A DNA stretch of 64,000 nucleotides from Nocardioides sp. AX2bis (GCF_902506435.1 NZ_LR733215.1:1695367-1759366), one strand, 5' to 3'; shown: positions 28,082-37,329, counted from the first letter of the stretch. Numbers and translations are program-made. The notes: generated by a model not told the origin, from the letters alone.

Positions 28082-30999
28082 GCGGGCCGACCGGGACGCG
28101 CGGCCCGGGGGAGGACGCCGTACGCCGGCTCCTCGCCGACCCGCCCGACCTCCCGGTCCGGCACGGCTTCGACGCCCTCCGGGCCGCCCTGCGCGAGCGG
28201 GGCGCTGCGGTGCTCCAGGCGCCGCCCGGCTCCGGCAAGACCACGCTGGTGCCGCCGGTGCTGGCCGACCTCCTCGGCCCGGACGGCGGGCGGATCGTGG
28301 TGACCCAGCCGCGGAGGATCGCGGCGCGGGCCGCCGCCCGTCGCCTGGCCCACCTGCTCGGCGAGCCGGTCGGCCGCAGCGTCGGCTTCGTGGTGCGCGG
28401 CGAGCGGGTCGTCGGCCCGGAGACCCGGGTCGAGGTGGTCACCACCGGGATCCTGCTGCGCCGGCTGCAGCGGGACCCGGACCTGCCGGGCGTCGGCGCC
28501 GTCGTCCTCGACGAGGTCCACGAGCGGGCCCTGGACGCCGACCTCGCGCTCGCCCTGACCGTGGACGTGCGCTCCGCGCTGCGTCCGGACCTGCTGCTGG
28601 TCGCGATGTCGGCCACCGTCGAGGCCGAGCGCACCGCTGCCGCCCTGGCCGGGGGCGAGGACCCGGTCACGGTGGTCGACGTCCCCGGCGCCCTGCACCC
28701 GGTCGAGCGGCGGTGGGTGCCGCTGCCGGGCGGGGTCAAGCGGCTCGACGACCGGGGGACCACCCCGGCCTTCCTCGACCACGTCGCCGCCACCGCCCGG
28801 GCCGCGCTGGCCCGCGACCCCGGCGACCTGCTGGTCTTCCTGCCCGGCGCCGGGGAGGTCGACGGCGTCGTCCGACGCCTGCGCGGGACCGTCGACGCCG
28901 CCGTGCACCCGCTGCACGGCCGGCTCCCGTCGGCCGAGCAGGACCGGGCCCTGGCGCCGGCGGCACCGGGGGAGCGGCGCGTGGTCGTGTCGACGGCCGT
29001 GGCCGAGTCGTCCCTGACGGTCCCGGGCGTACGCCTCGTGGTCGACGCCGGGCTGTCCCGCGAGCCCCGCACCGACCACCGCCGCGGCCTCGCCGGGCTG
29101 GTCACGGTCCGGGTGAGCCGGGCCGGCGCCGACCAGCGCGCCGGCCGGGCCGGTCGTGAGGGTCCGGGCGTGGTCCACCGCTGCTGGTCGGAGTCCGAGG
29201 AGCCGCACCTGCCCGCGCACCCCGAGCCCGAGGTCGTGACCGCGGACCTGACCGGCTTCGCGCTCGAGCTGGCGGTGTGGGGCGCGCCGGACGGGGCAGG
29301 GCTGGCGCTGCTCGACGCCCCACCGGCGCCGGCCCTCGCCGCGGCGCGGGCGGTGCTCGCCGACCTCGGCGCCGTCGAGCCGCCGGAGGACGGTGGCGCC
29401 GTCACCGCCCGGGGCCGGGCCCTGGCGCAGGTGCCGACCGACCCCCGCCTGGCCCGGGCGCTGGTCGACGGGGCGCCGCTGGTCGGGGCGCGTCGCGCCG
29501 CCGAGGTGGTGGCCCTGCTCGCCGAGGACGTCCGCGCCCCCGGCGCCGACCTGGTCGCGGCCCTGCGGGCGGTACGCCGCGGCGGGCCCGGTGCCGCGAC
29601 CTGGAAGGCGACCGCCCGACGGCTCGAGACGCTGATAGGGAGGTCGGGTCCGCCGTCGGAGCAGCTGACCGACGACGTCGCGGTCGGCCTCGTGGTCGCC
29701 CTGGCGCACCCCGACCGGGTGGCGCGCCGCCGCCCGGGCGGGACGTCGTACCTGACCGTCGGCGGCACCGGCGCCGCCCTGCCCCGCGCCGGCGACCGCG
29801 ACGCAGGCACGACCGGGTTGGGCGCGCTGGAATGGCTGGCCGTCGCCGACCTCGACCGCCGTCCAGGCGCCGGGGACGCGACCGTCCGGTCCGCCGCGCC
29901 GCTCACCGAGGACCTCGCCCTCGAGGCGGCCGCGGCCCGCTGGCGGGAGACCGACGACGTCGGCTGGCGAGGCGACCGCGTGGTGGCCCGCCGGGTCACG
30001 AGGCTCGGCGCGATCAAGCTCTCCTCCGCCCCGCTCAGCACCCTGCCGCCCGGCGCGATGGCGACCGCCTGGCGCGAGCGGCTGGCCCGGGAGGGACTCG
30101 ACGCGCTGCCGTGGGGCGAGGCCGCCCGGTCCCTGCGCCGCCGGCTCGACTTCCTGCACCGCACCCTGGGCGACCCGTGGCCCGACGTCTCCGACGCCGG
30201 CCTGGCCGCCACGGCCGAGCGGTGGCTGGGCGCCGACCCCCGGCGTACGGACCTGGTCGCCGCCCTGCGCGGCCTGCTGCCCTGGCCCGAGGCCGGCCGG
30301 GTCGACGAGCTGGCCCCGGAGCGGGTGAGGGTGCCCAGCGGGTCGAGCGTGCGGGTCGACTACGCGGGCGACCAGCCCGTGCTGGCCGTACGCCTCCAGG
30401 AGGTGCTCGGCTGGGAGGCCTCGCCGCTGCTCGCCGACGGCCGGGTGCCGCTGCTGCTCCACCTGCTCTCCCCGGCGCAGCGCCCGCTCGCGGTCACCGC
30501 CGACCTGCGGTCGTTCTGGGACGAGGTCTACCCGCAGGTGCGGGCCGAGATGCGCGGGCGCTACCCCCGCCACCCCTGGCCCGAGGACCCGTGGACGGAG
30601 GGGGGAGGGGAGGAACGCGGAGGGAGGCTGGTGGAGCACGGGCTGGGACGCCCGGCGAACCCGTGGGACGGGCCGCGTCACCTTGATATCGCGGTACGGG
30701 GAGGTGGGCGCCGGGTCGGACGAAAGTTCTCGCGGCCGAGACACCGACCGGCAGGCGTCGCCCCCACCAGTCCGCCACCGCCACCGGTTGGACCTGCCAC
30801 GAGGGCAGGCGTACGCTCCACTACGCGAGTGGAGTCCGCCGGGTCCCATACCGAGCGGACGAGGATCGTTATCGATCGACACCCTCCGTCGGCCCGTCAG
30901 AGGCCGCAGGGTGCCAGCCGGTCAGCCGGAGGTAGCGAACAAGGACTTCACGCGTCGCCGTACGACTCCATCCGACCGAAGGTTCCACTACCCCTATGA
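28078..30999 (+). CDS. hrpB: ATP-dependent helicase HrpB, with unusual C-terminal extension
   Basis: 973 aa if read from GTG 28078 to the first in-frame stop. DEAH-box helicase: Walker A APPGSGKTT (~residue 44), VTQPRR, DEVHERALD (DEVH box), SATVEAERT, and motif VI-like QRAGRAGREGPG. HrpB-specific C-terminal domain ends near residue 840 (RYPRHPWPEDPW). The last ~130 codons are unlike the family, run through the probable rpsA leader and overlap the rpsA ATG by 4 bases. A G-rich run at 30600-30613 could hide a frameshift; the +1 frame would stop at 30686. The overlapped tail is therefore doubtful although the helicase core is secure. Confidence 0.85.
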   Translation: MSGPTGTRGPGEDAVRRLLADPPDLPVRHGFDALRAALRERGAAVLQAPPGSGKTTLVPPVLADLLGPDGGRIVVTQPRRIAARAAARRLAHLLGEPVGRSVGFVVRGERVVGPETRVEVVTTGILLRRLQRDPDLPGVGAVVLDEVHERALDADLALALTVDVRSALRPDLLLVAMSATVEAERTAAALAGGEDPVTVVDVPGALHPVERRWVPLPGGVKRLDDRGTTPAFLDHVAATARAALARDPGDLLVFLPGAGEVDGVVRRLRGTVDAAVHPLHGRLPSAEQDRALAPAAPGERRVVVSTAVAESSLTVPGVRLVVDAGLSREPRTDHRRGLAGLVTVRVSRAGADQRAGRAGREGPGVVHRCWSESEEPHLPAHPEPEVVTADLTGFALELAVWGAPDGAGLALLDAPPAPALAAARAVLADLGAVEPPEDGGAVTARGRALAQVPTDPRLARALVDGAPLVGARRAAEVVALLAEDVRAPGADLVAALRAVRRGGPGAATWKATARRLETLIGRSGPPSEQLTDDVAVGLVVALAHPDRVARRRPGGTSYLTVGGTGAALPRAGDRDAGTTGLGALEWLAVADLDRRPGAGDATVRSAAPLTEDLALEAAAARWRETDDVGWRGDRVVARRVTRLGAIKLSSAPLSTLPPGAMATAWRERLAREGLDALPWGEAARSLRRRLDFLHRTLGDPWPDVSDAGLAATAERWLGADPRRTDLVAALRGLLPWPEAGRVDELAPERVRVPSGSSVRVDYAGDQPVLAVRLQEVLGWEASPLLADGRVPLLLHLLSPAQRPLAVTADLRSFWDEVYPQVRAEMRGRYPRHPWPEDPWTEGGGEERGGRLVEHGLGRPANPWDGPRHLDIAVRGGGRRVGRKFSRPRHRPAGVAPTSPPPPPVGPATRAGVRSTTRVESAGSHTERTRIVIDRHPPSARQRPQGASRSAGGSEQGLHASPYDSIRPKVPLPL
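30816..30834 (+). promoter_or_regulatory. hairpin in the rpsA leader
   Basis: CTCCACT (30816-30822), ACGCG loop, AGTGGAG (30828-30834), perfect. It lies 161 nt before the rpsA ATG, within a region with non-coding character that also carries the nominal tail of hrpB. Possible part of an autoregulatory S1 leader. Confidence 0.4.
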
Positions 31000-32501
31000 C
31001 GAGCACCATCATCCCTCCCGCCGATGCCGCGCCGCAGGTCGCGATCAACGACATCGGGTCCGAGGAGGACTTCCTCGCCGCGATCGATGCCACCATCAAG
31101 TACTTCAACGACGGTGACATCGTCGAGGGCATCATCGTCAAGGTCGACCGGGACGAGGTCCTGCTCGACATCGGTTACAAGACCGAGGGCGTCATCCCCT
31201 CCCGCGAGCTGTCGATCAAGCACGACGTCGACCCCCACGAGGTCGTCGAGGTCGGCGACGCGGTCGAGGCCCTGGTCCTCCAGAAGGAGGACAAGGAGGG
31301 TCGCCTGATCCTGTCCAAGAAGCGCGCCCAGTACGAGCGCGCCTGGGGCACGATCGAGCAGGTCAAGGAGGAGGACGGCGTCGTCGAGGGCACCGTCATC
31401 GAGGTCGTCAAGGGCGGCCTCATCCTCGACATCGGTCTGCGCGGCTTCCTGCCGGCGTCGCTGGTCGAGATGCGCCGAGTGCGCGACCTCCAGCCCTACG
31501 TCGGCCAGAAGCTCGAGGCGAAGATCATCGAGCTCGACAAGAACCGCAACAACGTGGTCCTGTCGCGCCGTGCCTGGCTCGAGCAGACCCAGTCCGAGGT
31601 CCGCCACAGCTTCCTCACCCAGCTCCAGCGCGGCCAGATCCGCAAGGGCGTCGTGTCCTCGATCGTCAACTTCGGTGCGTTCGTGGACCTCGGCGGCGTC
31701 GACGGTCTCGTCCACGTCTCCGAGCTGTCGTGGAAGCACATCGACCACCCCTCGGAGGTCGTGGCCGTCGGTGACGAGGTCACCGTCGAGGTGCTCGACG
31801 TCGACATGGACCGCGAGCGGGTCTCGCTGTCGCTCAAGGCGACGCAGGAGGACCCCTGGCAGCACTTCGCCCGCACCCACCAGATCGGTCAGATCGTGCC
31901 CGGCAAGGTCACCAAGCTGGTGCCCTTCGGCTCGTTCGTCCGTGTCGAGGAGGGCATCGAGGGCCTGGTGCACATCTCCGAGCTGGCCGAGCGCCACGTG
32001 GAGATCCCCGAGCAGGTCGTGCAGGTCGGCGACGACGTCATGGTCAAGATCATCGACATCGACCTCGAGCGTCGCCGCATCTCGCTGTCGCTGAAGCAGG
32101 CCAACGAGAACCCGGCCGCCACGGACGTCGAGGACTTCGACCCCACGCTCTACGGCATGACGGCCACCTACGACGAGCAGGGCAACTACGTCTACCCCGA
32201 GGGCTTCGACCCCGAGACGGGCGAGTGGCTCGAGGGCTACGACGACCAGCGCGCCGTGTGGGAGCAGCAGTACGCCACCGCTCACGAGCGCTGGGAGGCC
32301 CACGTCAAGCAGCAGGCCGAGGCCGCCAAGGCCGAGGTCGAGGCCGGCGAGGCCACGTCCTACTCCTCCGACGGCGGCAACACCGCCTCGGGCTCCACGC
32401 AGCAGGCGTCCTCGGGCGCCACGGAGAGCACCGGCGGCTCGCTGGCCTCCGACGAGGCCCTCCAGGCCCTGCGCGAGAAGCTCACCGGCGGGGGCGCCTG
32501 A
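30996..32501 (+). CDS. rpsA: 30S ribosomal protein S1
   Basis: 501 aa from ATG 30996. Four S1 RNA-binding domains at roughly residues 37-105, 122-188, 208-278 and 293-363, e.g. GDIVEGIIVKVDRDEVLLDIG, VVSSIVNFGAFVDLGGVDGLVH and VTKLVPFGSFVRVEEGIEGLVH repeats, each ending in an SLKA/SLSLKQ-type strand. The C-terminal ~115 residues are acidic then Ser/Thr/Ala-rich and disordered. Four-domain S1 is the Gram-positive high-GC form. Only a weak ribosome site (GAAGG at 30978-30982, 13 nt away) precedes the ATG. Confidence 0.97.
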   Translation: MTSTIIPPADAAPQVAINDIGSEEDFLAAIDATIKYFNDGDIVEGIIVKVDRDEVLLDIGYKTEGVIPSRELSIKHDVDPHEVVEVGDAVEALVLQKEDKEGRLILSKKRAQYERAWGTIEQVKEEDGVVEGTVIEVVKGGLILDIGLRGFLPASLVEMRRVRDLQPYVGQKLEAKIIELDKNRNNVVLSRRAWLEQTQSEVRHSFLTQLQRGQIRKGVVSSIVNFGAFVDLGGVDGLVHVSELSWKHIDHPSEVVAVGDEVTVEVLDVDMDRERVSLSLKATQEDPWQHFARTHQIGQIVPGKVTKLVPFGSFVRVEEGIEGLVHISELAERHVEIPEQVVQVGDDVMVKIIDIDLERRRISLSLKQANENPAATDVEDFDPTLYGMTATYDEQGNYVYPEGFDPETGEWLEGYDDQRAVWEQQYATAHERWEAHVKQQAEAAKAEVEAGEATSYSSDGGNTASGSTQQASSGATESTGGSLASDEALQALREKLTGGGA

Positions 32502-32518
32502 CCCGCACGCAGCACCCA

Positions 32519-32556
32519 CGACGACCCGTCGCGACCTCGGTCGCGGCGGGTCGTCG
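32519..32556 (+). terminator. strong hairpin terminator after rpsA
   Basis: 18-bp stem (32519-32536 with 32539-32556; left arm starts CGACGACCCG) with a single T-G wobble and a 2-nt centre, 17 nt after the rpsA stop. No T-run. Confidence 0.85.
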
Positions 32557-32599
32557 CCGTTCGCGGACCGGTCGGCCGGGCCCGGGCGCGCCGGTCCAC

Positions 32600-32605
32600 T
32601 AGCCT
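32600..32605 (+). promoter_or_regulatory. -10 box (TAGCCT) of coaE
   Basis: TAGCCT sits 6 nt before ATG 32612; leaderless arrangement. Confidence 0.5.
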
Positions 32606-32611
32606 GGGCCG

Positions 32612-33199
32612 ATGCGCGTCGGACTGACCGGTGGGGTCGCCTCAGGCAAGAGCACGGTCTCGGCGGTCCTCGACGAGCTGGGGGCGGTGGTCGTCGACTC
32701 CGACGTGATCGCCCGCGAGGTCGTCGCGCCCGGCACCCCGGGCCTGGCGGCCGTGGTCGGCGAGTTCGGGCACCAGGTCCTGGCCCCCGACGGCTCGCTG
32801 GACCGCCCGGCGCTGGGCAGGCTGGTCTTCGGCGACGACGAGGCCCGACGCCGGCTCGAGGGCATCGTGCACCCGCTCGTGCGCGCCCGGGCCGCCGAGG
32901 TCGAGCACGCCGCCCCCGCCGGCTCCCTGGTCGTCCACGACATCCCGCTCCTGGTCGAGACCGGCCAGGGGGACCGGTTCGAGGTCGTCGTCGTGGTCGA
33001 CGTGCCCGAGGACGTCCAGATGACACGGATGGTCGGTGACCGCGGCTGGACCGAGGAGGACGCCCGGGCCCGGATCGCCGCCCAGGCCTCGCGGGAGGAC
33101 CGTCTGTCCGTCGCCACGCACGTGCTGGACAACACCGGGTCGGTCGACGACCTGCGGCGAGCGGTCGAGGAGCTCTACGCCGGACTGGCGTCCGGGTGA
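32612..33199 (+). CDS. coaE: dephospho-CoA kinase
   Basis: 195 aa, ATG 32612. Final step of CoA synthesis. P-loop GLTGGVASGKST at the N-terminus, VVVDSDVIAREVV (substrate Asp), EGIVHPLVRAR, HDIPLLVETG and the LID-region MTRMVGDRGWTEEDARARIAAQ are conserved. Normal ~200-aa length; the longer CoaE fusion with a C-terminal DUF (GrpB), found in mycobacteria, is absent. rpsA-coaE adjacency is conserved in actinobacteria. Convergent with the following GNAT gene, 31 bp apart. Confidence 0.95.
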   Translation: MRVGLTGGVASGKSTVSAVLDELGAVVVDSDVIAREVVAPGTPGLAAVVGEFGHQVLAPDGSLDRPALGRLVFGDDEARRRLEGIVHPLVRARAAEVEHAAPAGSLVVHDIPLLVETGQGDRFEVVVVVDVPEDVQMTRMVGDRGWTEEDARARIAAQASREDRLSVATHVLDNTGSVDDLRRAVEELYAGLASG

Positions 33200-33230
33200 G
33201 CGCCCCGGACGGACACGCGTGGCCGGCGCC

Positions 33231-33770
33231 TCAGGTCGCCGGCAGCGCGCGCGTGTAGCGCGTCTCGGCCAGGTCGACGGGGTCCGGGCCCCCACGACGG
33301 TCGACGCGGGTCGCACCGTCGACGCGCCACCCCTGGCGCTCGTAGAAGGCCCGCGCCCGGGTGTTGGTGCTCAGCACCCACAGCGTGGCCGTCGTCGTCC
33401 CGGTGCGGGCCAGCCCCTCGACCGCCGCCGCGTCGAGCGCCCGTCCGGTGCCCCGCCGCCAGCGGTCCGGGTCCACGTAGAGCGCCCACAGCTCGCCGGT
33501 CAGGGGCGCGGCGTCGGGGTCACGCGAGGGCCCCACGGAGGAGAAGCCCAGCACCTGGTCGGCGACCACGGCGACCGAGGTCGCCGCGCCCCCGGGGTCG
33601 GGGTGGGTGAGCCGTTCGCGCCAGCCGACGGTCCGCTCGGCCACCGAGAGGGAGTCGAGGACCGCGTCCGGCAGGAGCCCGCGGTAGCCCACCTGCCACC
33701 CGCGCACGTGCACCCGCGCGATCCCGGCCGCGTCGTCGGGCTCGGCGCGGCGTACGACCGGCGCGTCCAT
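33231..33770 (-). CDS. GNAT family N-acetyltransferase
   Basis: 179 aa from the ATG at 33770, chosen because a CACGAT box lies 6 nt upstream on the minus strand. GNAT fold: N-terminal VRRAEPDDAAGIARVHVRGW, strand LWALYVDPDRWRRGTGRAL (acetyl-CoA pyrophosphate loop RRGTG) and NTRARAFYERQGWR. Resembles the acyltransferases acting on small amines or N-terminal residues; acceptor unknown. Confidence 0.88.
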   Translation of the reverse strand: MDAPVVRRAEPDDAAGIARVHVRGWQVGYRGLLPDAVLDSLSVAERTVGWRERLTHPDPGGAATSVAVVADQVLGFSSVGPSRDPDAAPLTGELWALYVDPDRWRRGTGRALDAAAVEGLARTGTTTATLWVLSTNTRARAFYERQGWRVDGATRVDRRGGPDPVDLAETRYTRALPAT

Positions 33771-33833
33771 GCCGCGATCGTGCCAGGTCCGGCGCGGGAC
33801 CGCGGTCCGACCGGCCCGACCCCGCACGCACGA

Positions 33834-33869
33834 CGACCCCGACCAGGTCTCGGGTCCTGGTCGGGGTCG
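33834..33869 (-). terminator. hairpin terminator of the group 2 sigma gene
   Basis: Perfect 14-bp stem CGACCCCGACCAGG (33834-33847) / complement (33856-33869) with an 8-nt loop, 50 nt beyond the stop of the minus-strand sigma gene at 33919. Confidence 0.8.
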
Positions 33870-33918
33870 CCTGCTCGGGGGCGTCGCACCCGGTCTCGGG
33901 TCGGGCGCGACGCCGGTC

Positions 33919-34893
33919 TCAGGCCGCCAGGTCGGGGTCGCCCAGGCGGCGCAGCTTCTGCAGCGCCTCCCGCTCCAGCTGGCGCACGCGCTCCGCGGAG
34001 ATGCCGTGCTTGGTGCCGATGTCGGCCAGCTTGTGCTGGCGTCCGTCGACCAGGCCGTAGCGGGAGCGGATGATGTCGGCCGCGCGGTCGTCGAGGTTGC
34101 CGACCAGGGCGTTCAGCCGCTCACGCGCCTCGGTGTCCAGGACCGTGAGGTCCGGGCCGGGGGCGGTCTCCTGGGCCATCAGGTCACCCAGCGAGGTGTC
34201 GCCGTCCTCGTCGACGGGGGTGTCGAGGCTGACGTGCTCGCGGCCCCACGCCATCAGGTCCAGGACCCGGTCGACGTCGAGGCCGAGCTCCATCGCGATC
34301 TCCTGCGGGTCGGGGTCGCGACCCAGCTGGCGCTCCAGGGTGCGGCGGGCGCCGCCGACCTGGTTGAGCTCCTCGACGACGTGCACCGGCAGGCGCACGA
34401 CCCGGGCCTGCTGCGCGATGCCGCGCGTGATCGCCTGGCGGACCCACCACGTGGCGTAGGTCGAGAACTTGTAGCCCTTCGTGTAGTCGAACTTCTCGAC
34501 CGCACGGATCAGGCCGGTGTTGCCCTCCTGGATCAGGTCGAGCATCGGCATCTGGGCCCGGCCGTACTTGCGCGCGATGGAGACCACCAGGCGCAGGTTG
34601 GCGGTGATGAAGGTCTGGACCGCCTTCTCGCCCTCGGCGGCGAGCCACTCGAGCTCGGCGAGGTTGGCCGACATCGGGGCACCGCCCTTGCGGCGGCCCA
34701 CCCGGCCCTCGTCGAGCAGGGCCTGGGCCATCAGGCCGGCCTCGATGGTCTTGGACAGCTCGACCTCGGTGACGGCGTCGAGGAGGGGCGTGCGCGCTAT
34801 CTCGTCGAGGTAGAGCCCGACGGAGTCACGTCCCTCGATCTCGCGTCCTCCAGAGCGTCGTGCCGCGGCGCGGGTGGTGGTGCTGGTCGCCAT
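33919..34893 (-). CDS. RNA polymerase sigma factor, group 2 (SigB/HrdB-like)
   Basis: 324 aa from ATG 34893, preceded on the minus strand by a GAGGAGGGG ribosome site; an in-frame ATG at 34914 lies upstream of that site and is rejected. Sigma-70 regions: 1.2 (DSVGLYLDEIARTPLL), 2.1-2.4 ([48 protein letters not shown]), 3 (LPVHVVEELNQV) and 4.2 helix-turn-helix (HGISAERVRQLEREAL). No region 1.1, which separates it from the principal factor at 45428. A likely stationary-phase or stress sigma factor; no anti-sigma factor is adjacent. Confidence 0.93.
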   Translation of the reverse strand: MATSTTTRAAARRSGGREIEGRDSVGLYLDEIARTPLLDAVTEVELSKTIEAGLMAQALLDEGRVGRRKGGAPMSANLAELEWLAAEGEKAVQTFITANLRLVVSIARKYGRAQMPMLDLIQEGNTGLIRAVEKFDYTKGYKFSTYATWWVRQAITRGIAQQARVVRLPVHVVEELNQVGGARRTLERQLGRDPDPQEIAMELGLDVDRVLDLMAWGREHVSLDTPVDEDGDTSLGDLMAQETAPGPDLTVLDTEARERLNALVGNLDDRAADIIRSRYGLVDGRQHKLADIGTKHGISAERVRQLEREALQKLRRLGDPDLAA

Positions 34894-35078
34894 GCGAACC
34901 CCTCCTCTTGTCATCTGTCACAACACGGGGGAGTGGCCACCGATTCCCCAGCAGGTCACCCCTGCGGGGTGGGGGTGGCGGAGGGCCGATTCCCTGTTGC
35001 CTTCATCTAGGACGACGTCCCGCGAGGCTGCAGAGTTGCGTAGGAGCAGACTTCTCAGAAAGTTCTCAGACCACCACG

Positions 35079-35105
35079 CCCGCCGGGGTGGCGGTTCCCG
35101 GCGGG
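35079..35105 (-). terminator. hairpin terminator after oligopeptidase B
   Basis: CCCGCCGGG (35079-35087) / CCCGGCGGG (35097-35105), perfect 9-bp stem, 9-nt loop, about 40 nt past the stop on the minus strand. A second small hairpin (CGCCCGT / ACGGGCG, 35112-35131) lies between it and the stop. Confidence 0.55.
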
Positions 35106-35144
35106 CGGTGGCGCCCGTGGTCGTACGGGCGGTGCGGGCGGTGC

Positions 35145-37283
35145 TCAGGCGTCGGCGAGGCCCATCCGGTCCAGGATCCACGCCAGGCTGAAGGCGCGGT
35201 CGTGCCAGGCGCGGTAGCGGCCCGAGACCCCGCCGTGCCCGGCCTGCATCTCGCAGCGCAGCAGGACGTCGGCGTCCGCGACCGCGCGCAGCCGGGCCAC
35301 CCACTTGGCCGGCTCCACGTAGAGCACCCGGGTGTCGTTGAGGGAGGTCTCGGCCAGGATCGCCGGGTAGTGCTGGGCGGCGACGTTCTCGTACGGCGCG
35401 TACGCCGCGATGTCGGCGTAGGCCTGCGGGTCGCCGGCGGGGTCGCCCCACTCGTCGTACTCGGTGACCGTCAGCGGGAGGCTCGCGTCGAGCATCGAGG
35501 TGAGGGTGTCCACGAACGGCACGCCGGCCACCAGCGCGCCGAAGGCGTCGGGGGCCTGGTTGGCGACCGCGCCGATCAGGAGCCCACCGGCCGAGCCGCC
35601 CTCGCCGACGAGGTGCTCGACGGTGGTCCAGCCGGTGTCGACGAGGTGGCGGGCGCAGGCGGCGAAGTCGTCGAAGGTGTGCTGCTTGTGGTGCAGCTTG
35701 CCCTCGTCGTACCACCGGCGGCCCATCTCGCCGCCGCCGCGGACGTGCGCGATCGCGAAGGCCGCGCCCCGGTCGAGGACCGAGAGCCGCGCGACCGAGA
35801 AGCCCGGGTCCATCGACGCCTCGTAGGCGCCGTAGCCGTAGAGGTGCAGCGGCACCGGGCCGGCGCCCTCGCGGGCGGGGCTGGCGTCACGGCGCACGAC
35901 CAGCGAGATCGGGACCTGCTCACCGTCGGGCGCGGTGGCCCAGAGGCGGTGCTCCTCGTAGTCGTCGGGGTCGAAGTCGCCGAGCACGGGCTGGCGGCGC
36001 AGCAGGGTCAGCTCGCGGGTGCGCACGTCGTAGTCGTAGACCGACGACGGCACGGCCAGGGAGGTGTAGCCGAGCCGGATGACCGGCTGGTCGAAGCCGG
36101 GGTTGCTGCCGGCGCCGACGGTGGCGAGCTCCCGGTCGAAGGTGACCAGGTAGTCGTCGGTCGGGCCGTCGGGGCCGAGCTCGATGACCCGCAGCTGGGT
36201 CTGGCCCGCACTGCGCTGCTCGACGACGAGGTGGCCGGCGAACGCGGCGACGTCCTCGAGGCGGACGGCCGGGTCGTGCGGCACCAGGGGGGTCCAGTCC
36301 TCCGGCGCGGTCGGGGCGATCGGCGCGGTGGCGATCTCGTAGTCGGGACCGGTGCCGTTGTGGTGGACCAGGAAGACGTCCTGCCCGGCGATCACCGCGT
36401 GCTCGAGGTGGTGGTCGAGGTCCGCGCGGCGCGGGCTGAAGAGCTGCCAGCCGGCGCCCTCGTCCTCGGTGTCGAGGAAGCGGTACTCCGAGGTGGTCTT
36501 GGAGCCGCTGGCCACCATCAGGAAGCGCTCGGAGCGGGTCCGGCCCAGGCCGGTCCAGAACCGTTCGTCGGTCTCGTGGTGGACCAGTGCGTCGTCGGCC
36601 TGGGCGGTGCCGAGCCGGTGCTCCCAGATCTTGTCCGGCCGCCAGGACTCGTCGACGGTGGCGTAGTAGCAGCGCTCGCCGTCGGGGTGCCAGGTGACGC
36701 CCCCCATCACGTCGGTCAGCACGTCGTCGCGCAGCGCCTCGCCGGCCAGCTCGCGGAAGCGGACGGTGTAGCGCTCGTCGCCGGTGGTGTCGACGGCGTA
36801 GGCCAGCAGGGTGTCGTCGGGGCTGATCGCGGACCCGCCGAGGGAGAAGAAGTCGTGGCCCTCGGCGAGGGCGTCGAGGTCGAGGAGCACCTGCTCGCCG
36901 GGCAGCGCCGGCTGGTCGGGGGCGGCGTCCTCGGCGGGACGAGGCGGGGACCAGTCGGCCGGGTCGGCGACCGGGACACGGCACGAGGCGCCGTACTCAC
37001 GGCCCTCGAAGGAGCGTCCGTAGTACCAGTGGCCACGCTTGCGGGTGGGCACGGAGAGGTCGGTCTCGCGGGTGCGGGCCTTGATCTCGTCGAAGAGGCG
37101 GGCGCGCAGCGGGGCCAGGTGCTCGGTCCGCGCCTGCGTGTAGGCGTTCTCCGCCTCGAGGTGCGCGAGGACCTCGGGCGAGTCCTTGTCGCGCAGCCAG
37201 TCGTACTCGTCGACGCGCTCGTGGCCGTGGTGGGTGGTGGTGACGGGGCGGGCAGCGGCCTGGGGCGCGGACGGGTCGGGCAT
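35145..37283 (-). CDS. ptrB: oligopeptidase B (S9 prolyl oligopeptidase family)
   Basis: 712 aa. Serine peptidase cleaving short peptides after basic residues. N-terminal seven-bladed propeller (EYDWLRDKDSPEVLAHLEAEN start; blade residues to ~400), then the alpha/beta-hydrolase domain with nucleophile GEGGSAGG (~545), the FDDFAACARHLV helix and the catalytic His in MQAGHGGVSGRY. VRGGGEMGRRWYDEGK, with the substrate-recognising acidic residues nearby, favours oligopeptidase B over prolyl oligopeptidase. No signal peptide; cytoplasmic. The start follows a TAGGTT box by 6 nt. Confidence 0.93.
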   Translation of the reverse strand: MPDPSAPQAAARPVTTTHHGHERVDEYDWLRDKDSPEVLAHLEAENAYTQARTEHLAPLRARLFDEIKARTRETDLSVPTRKRGHWYYGRSFEGREYGASCRVPVADPADWSPPRPAEDAAPDQPALPGEQVLLDLDALAEGHDFFSLGGSAISPDDTLLAYAVDTTGDERYTVRFRELAGEALRDDVLTDVMGGVTWHPDGERCYYATVDESWRPDKIWEHRLGTAQADDALVHHETDERFWTGLGRTRSERFLMVASGSKTTSEYRFLDTEDEGAGWQLFSPRRADLDHHLEHAVIAGQDVFLVHHNGTGPDYEIATAPIAPTAPEDWTPLVPHDPAVRLEDVAAFAGHLVVEQRSAGQTQLRVIELGPDGPTDDYLVTFDRELATVGAGSNPGFDQPVIRLGYTSLAVPSSVYDYDVRTRELTLLRRQPVLGDFDPDDYEEHRLWATAPDGEQVPISLVVRRDASPAREGAGPVPLHLYGYGAYEASMDPGFSVARLSVLDRGAAFAIAHVRGGGEMGRRWYDEGKLHHKQHTFDDFAACARHLVDTGWTTVEHLVGEGGSAGGLLIGAVANQAPDAFGALVAGVPFVDTLTSMLDASLPLTVTEYDEWGDPAGDPQAYADIAAYAPYENVAAQHYPAILAETSLNDTRVLYVEPAKWVARLRAVADADVLLRCEMQAGHGGVSGRYRAWHDRAFSLAWILDRMGLADA

Positions 37284-37289
37284 GTCGCG

Positions 37290-37295
37290 AACCTA
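37290..37295 (-). promoter_or_regulatory. -10 box (TAGGTT) of oligopeptidase B
   Basis: On the minus strand TAGGTT, six bases, then ATG; leaderless arrangement. Confidence 0.5.
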
Positions 37296-37329
37296 CTTCC
37301 CGGGTCGCACGCCCCGACCGCCCCCGGGG

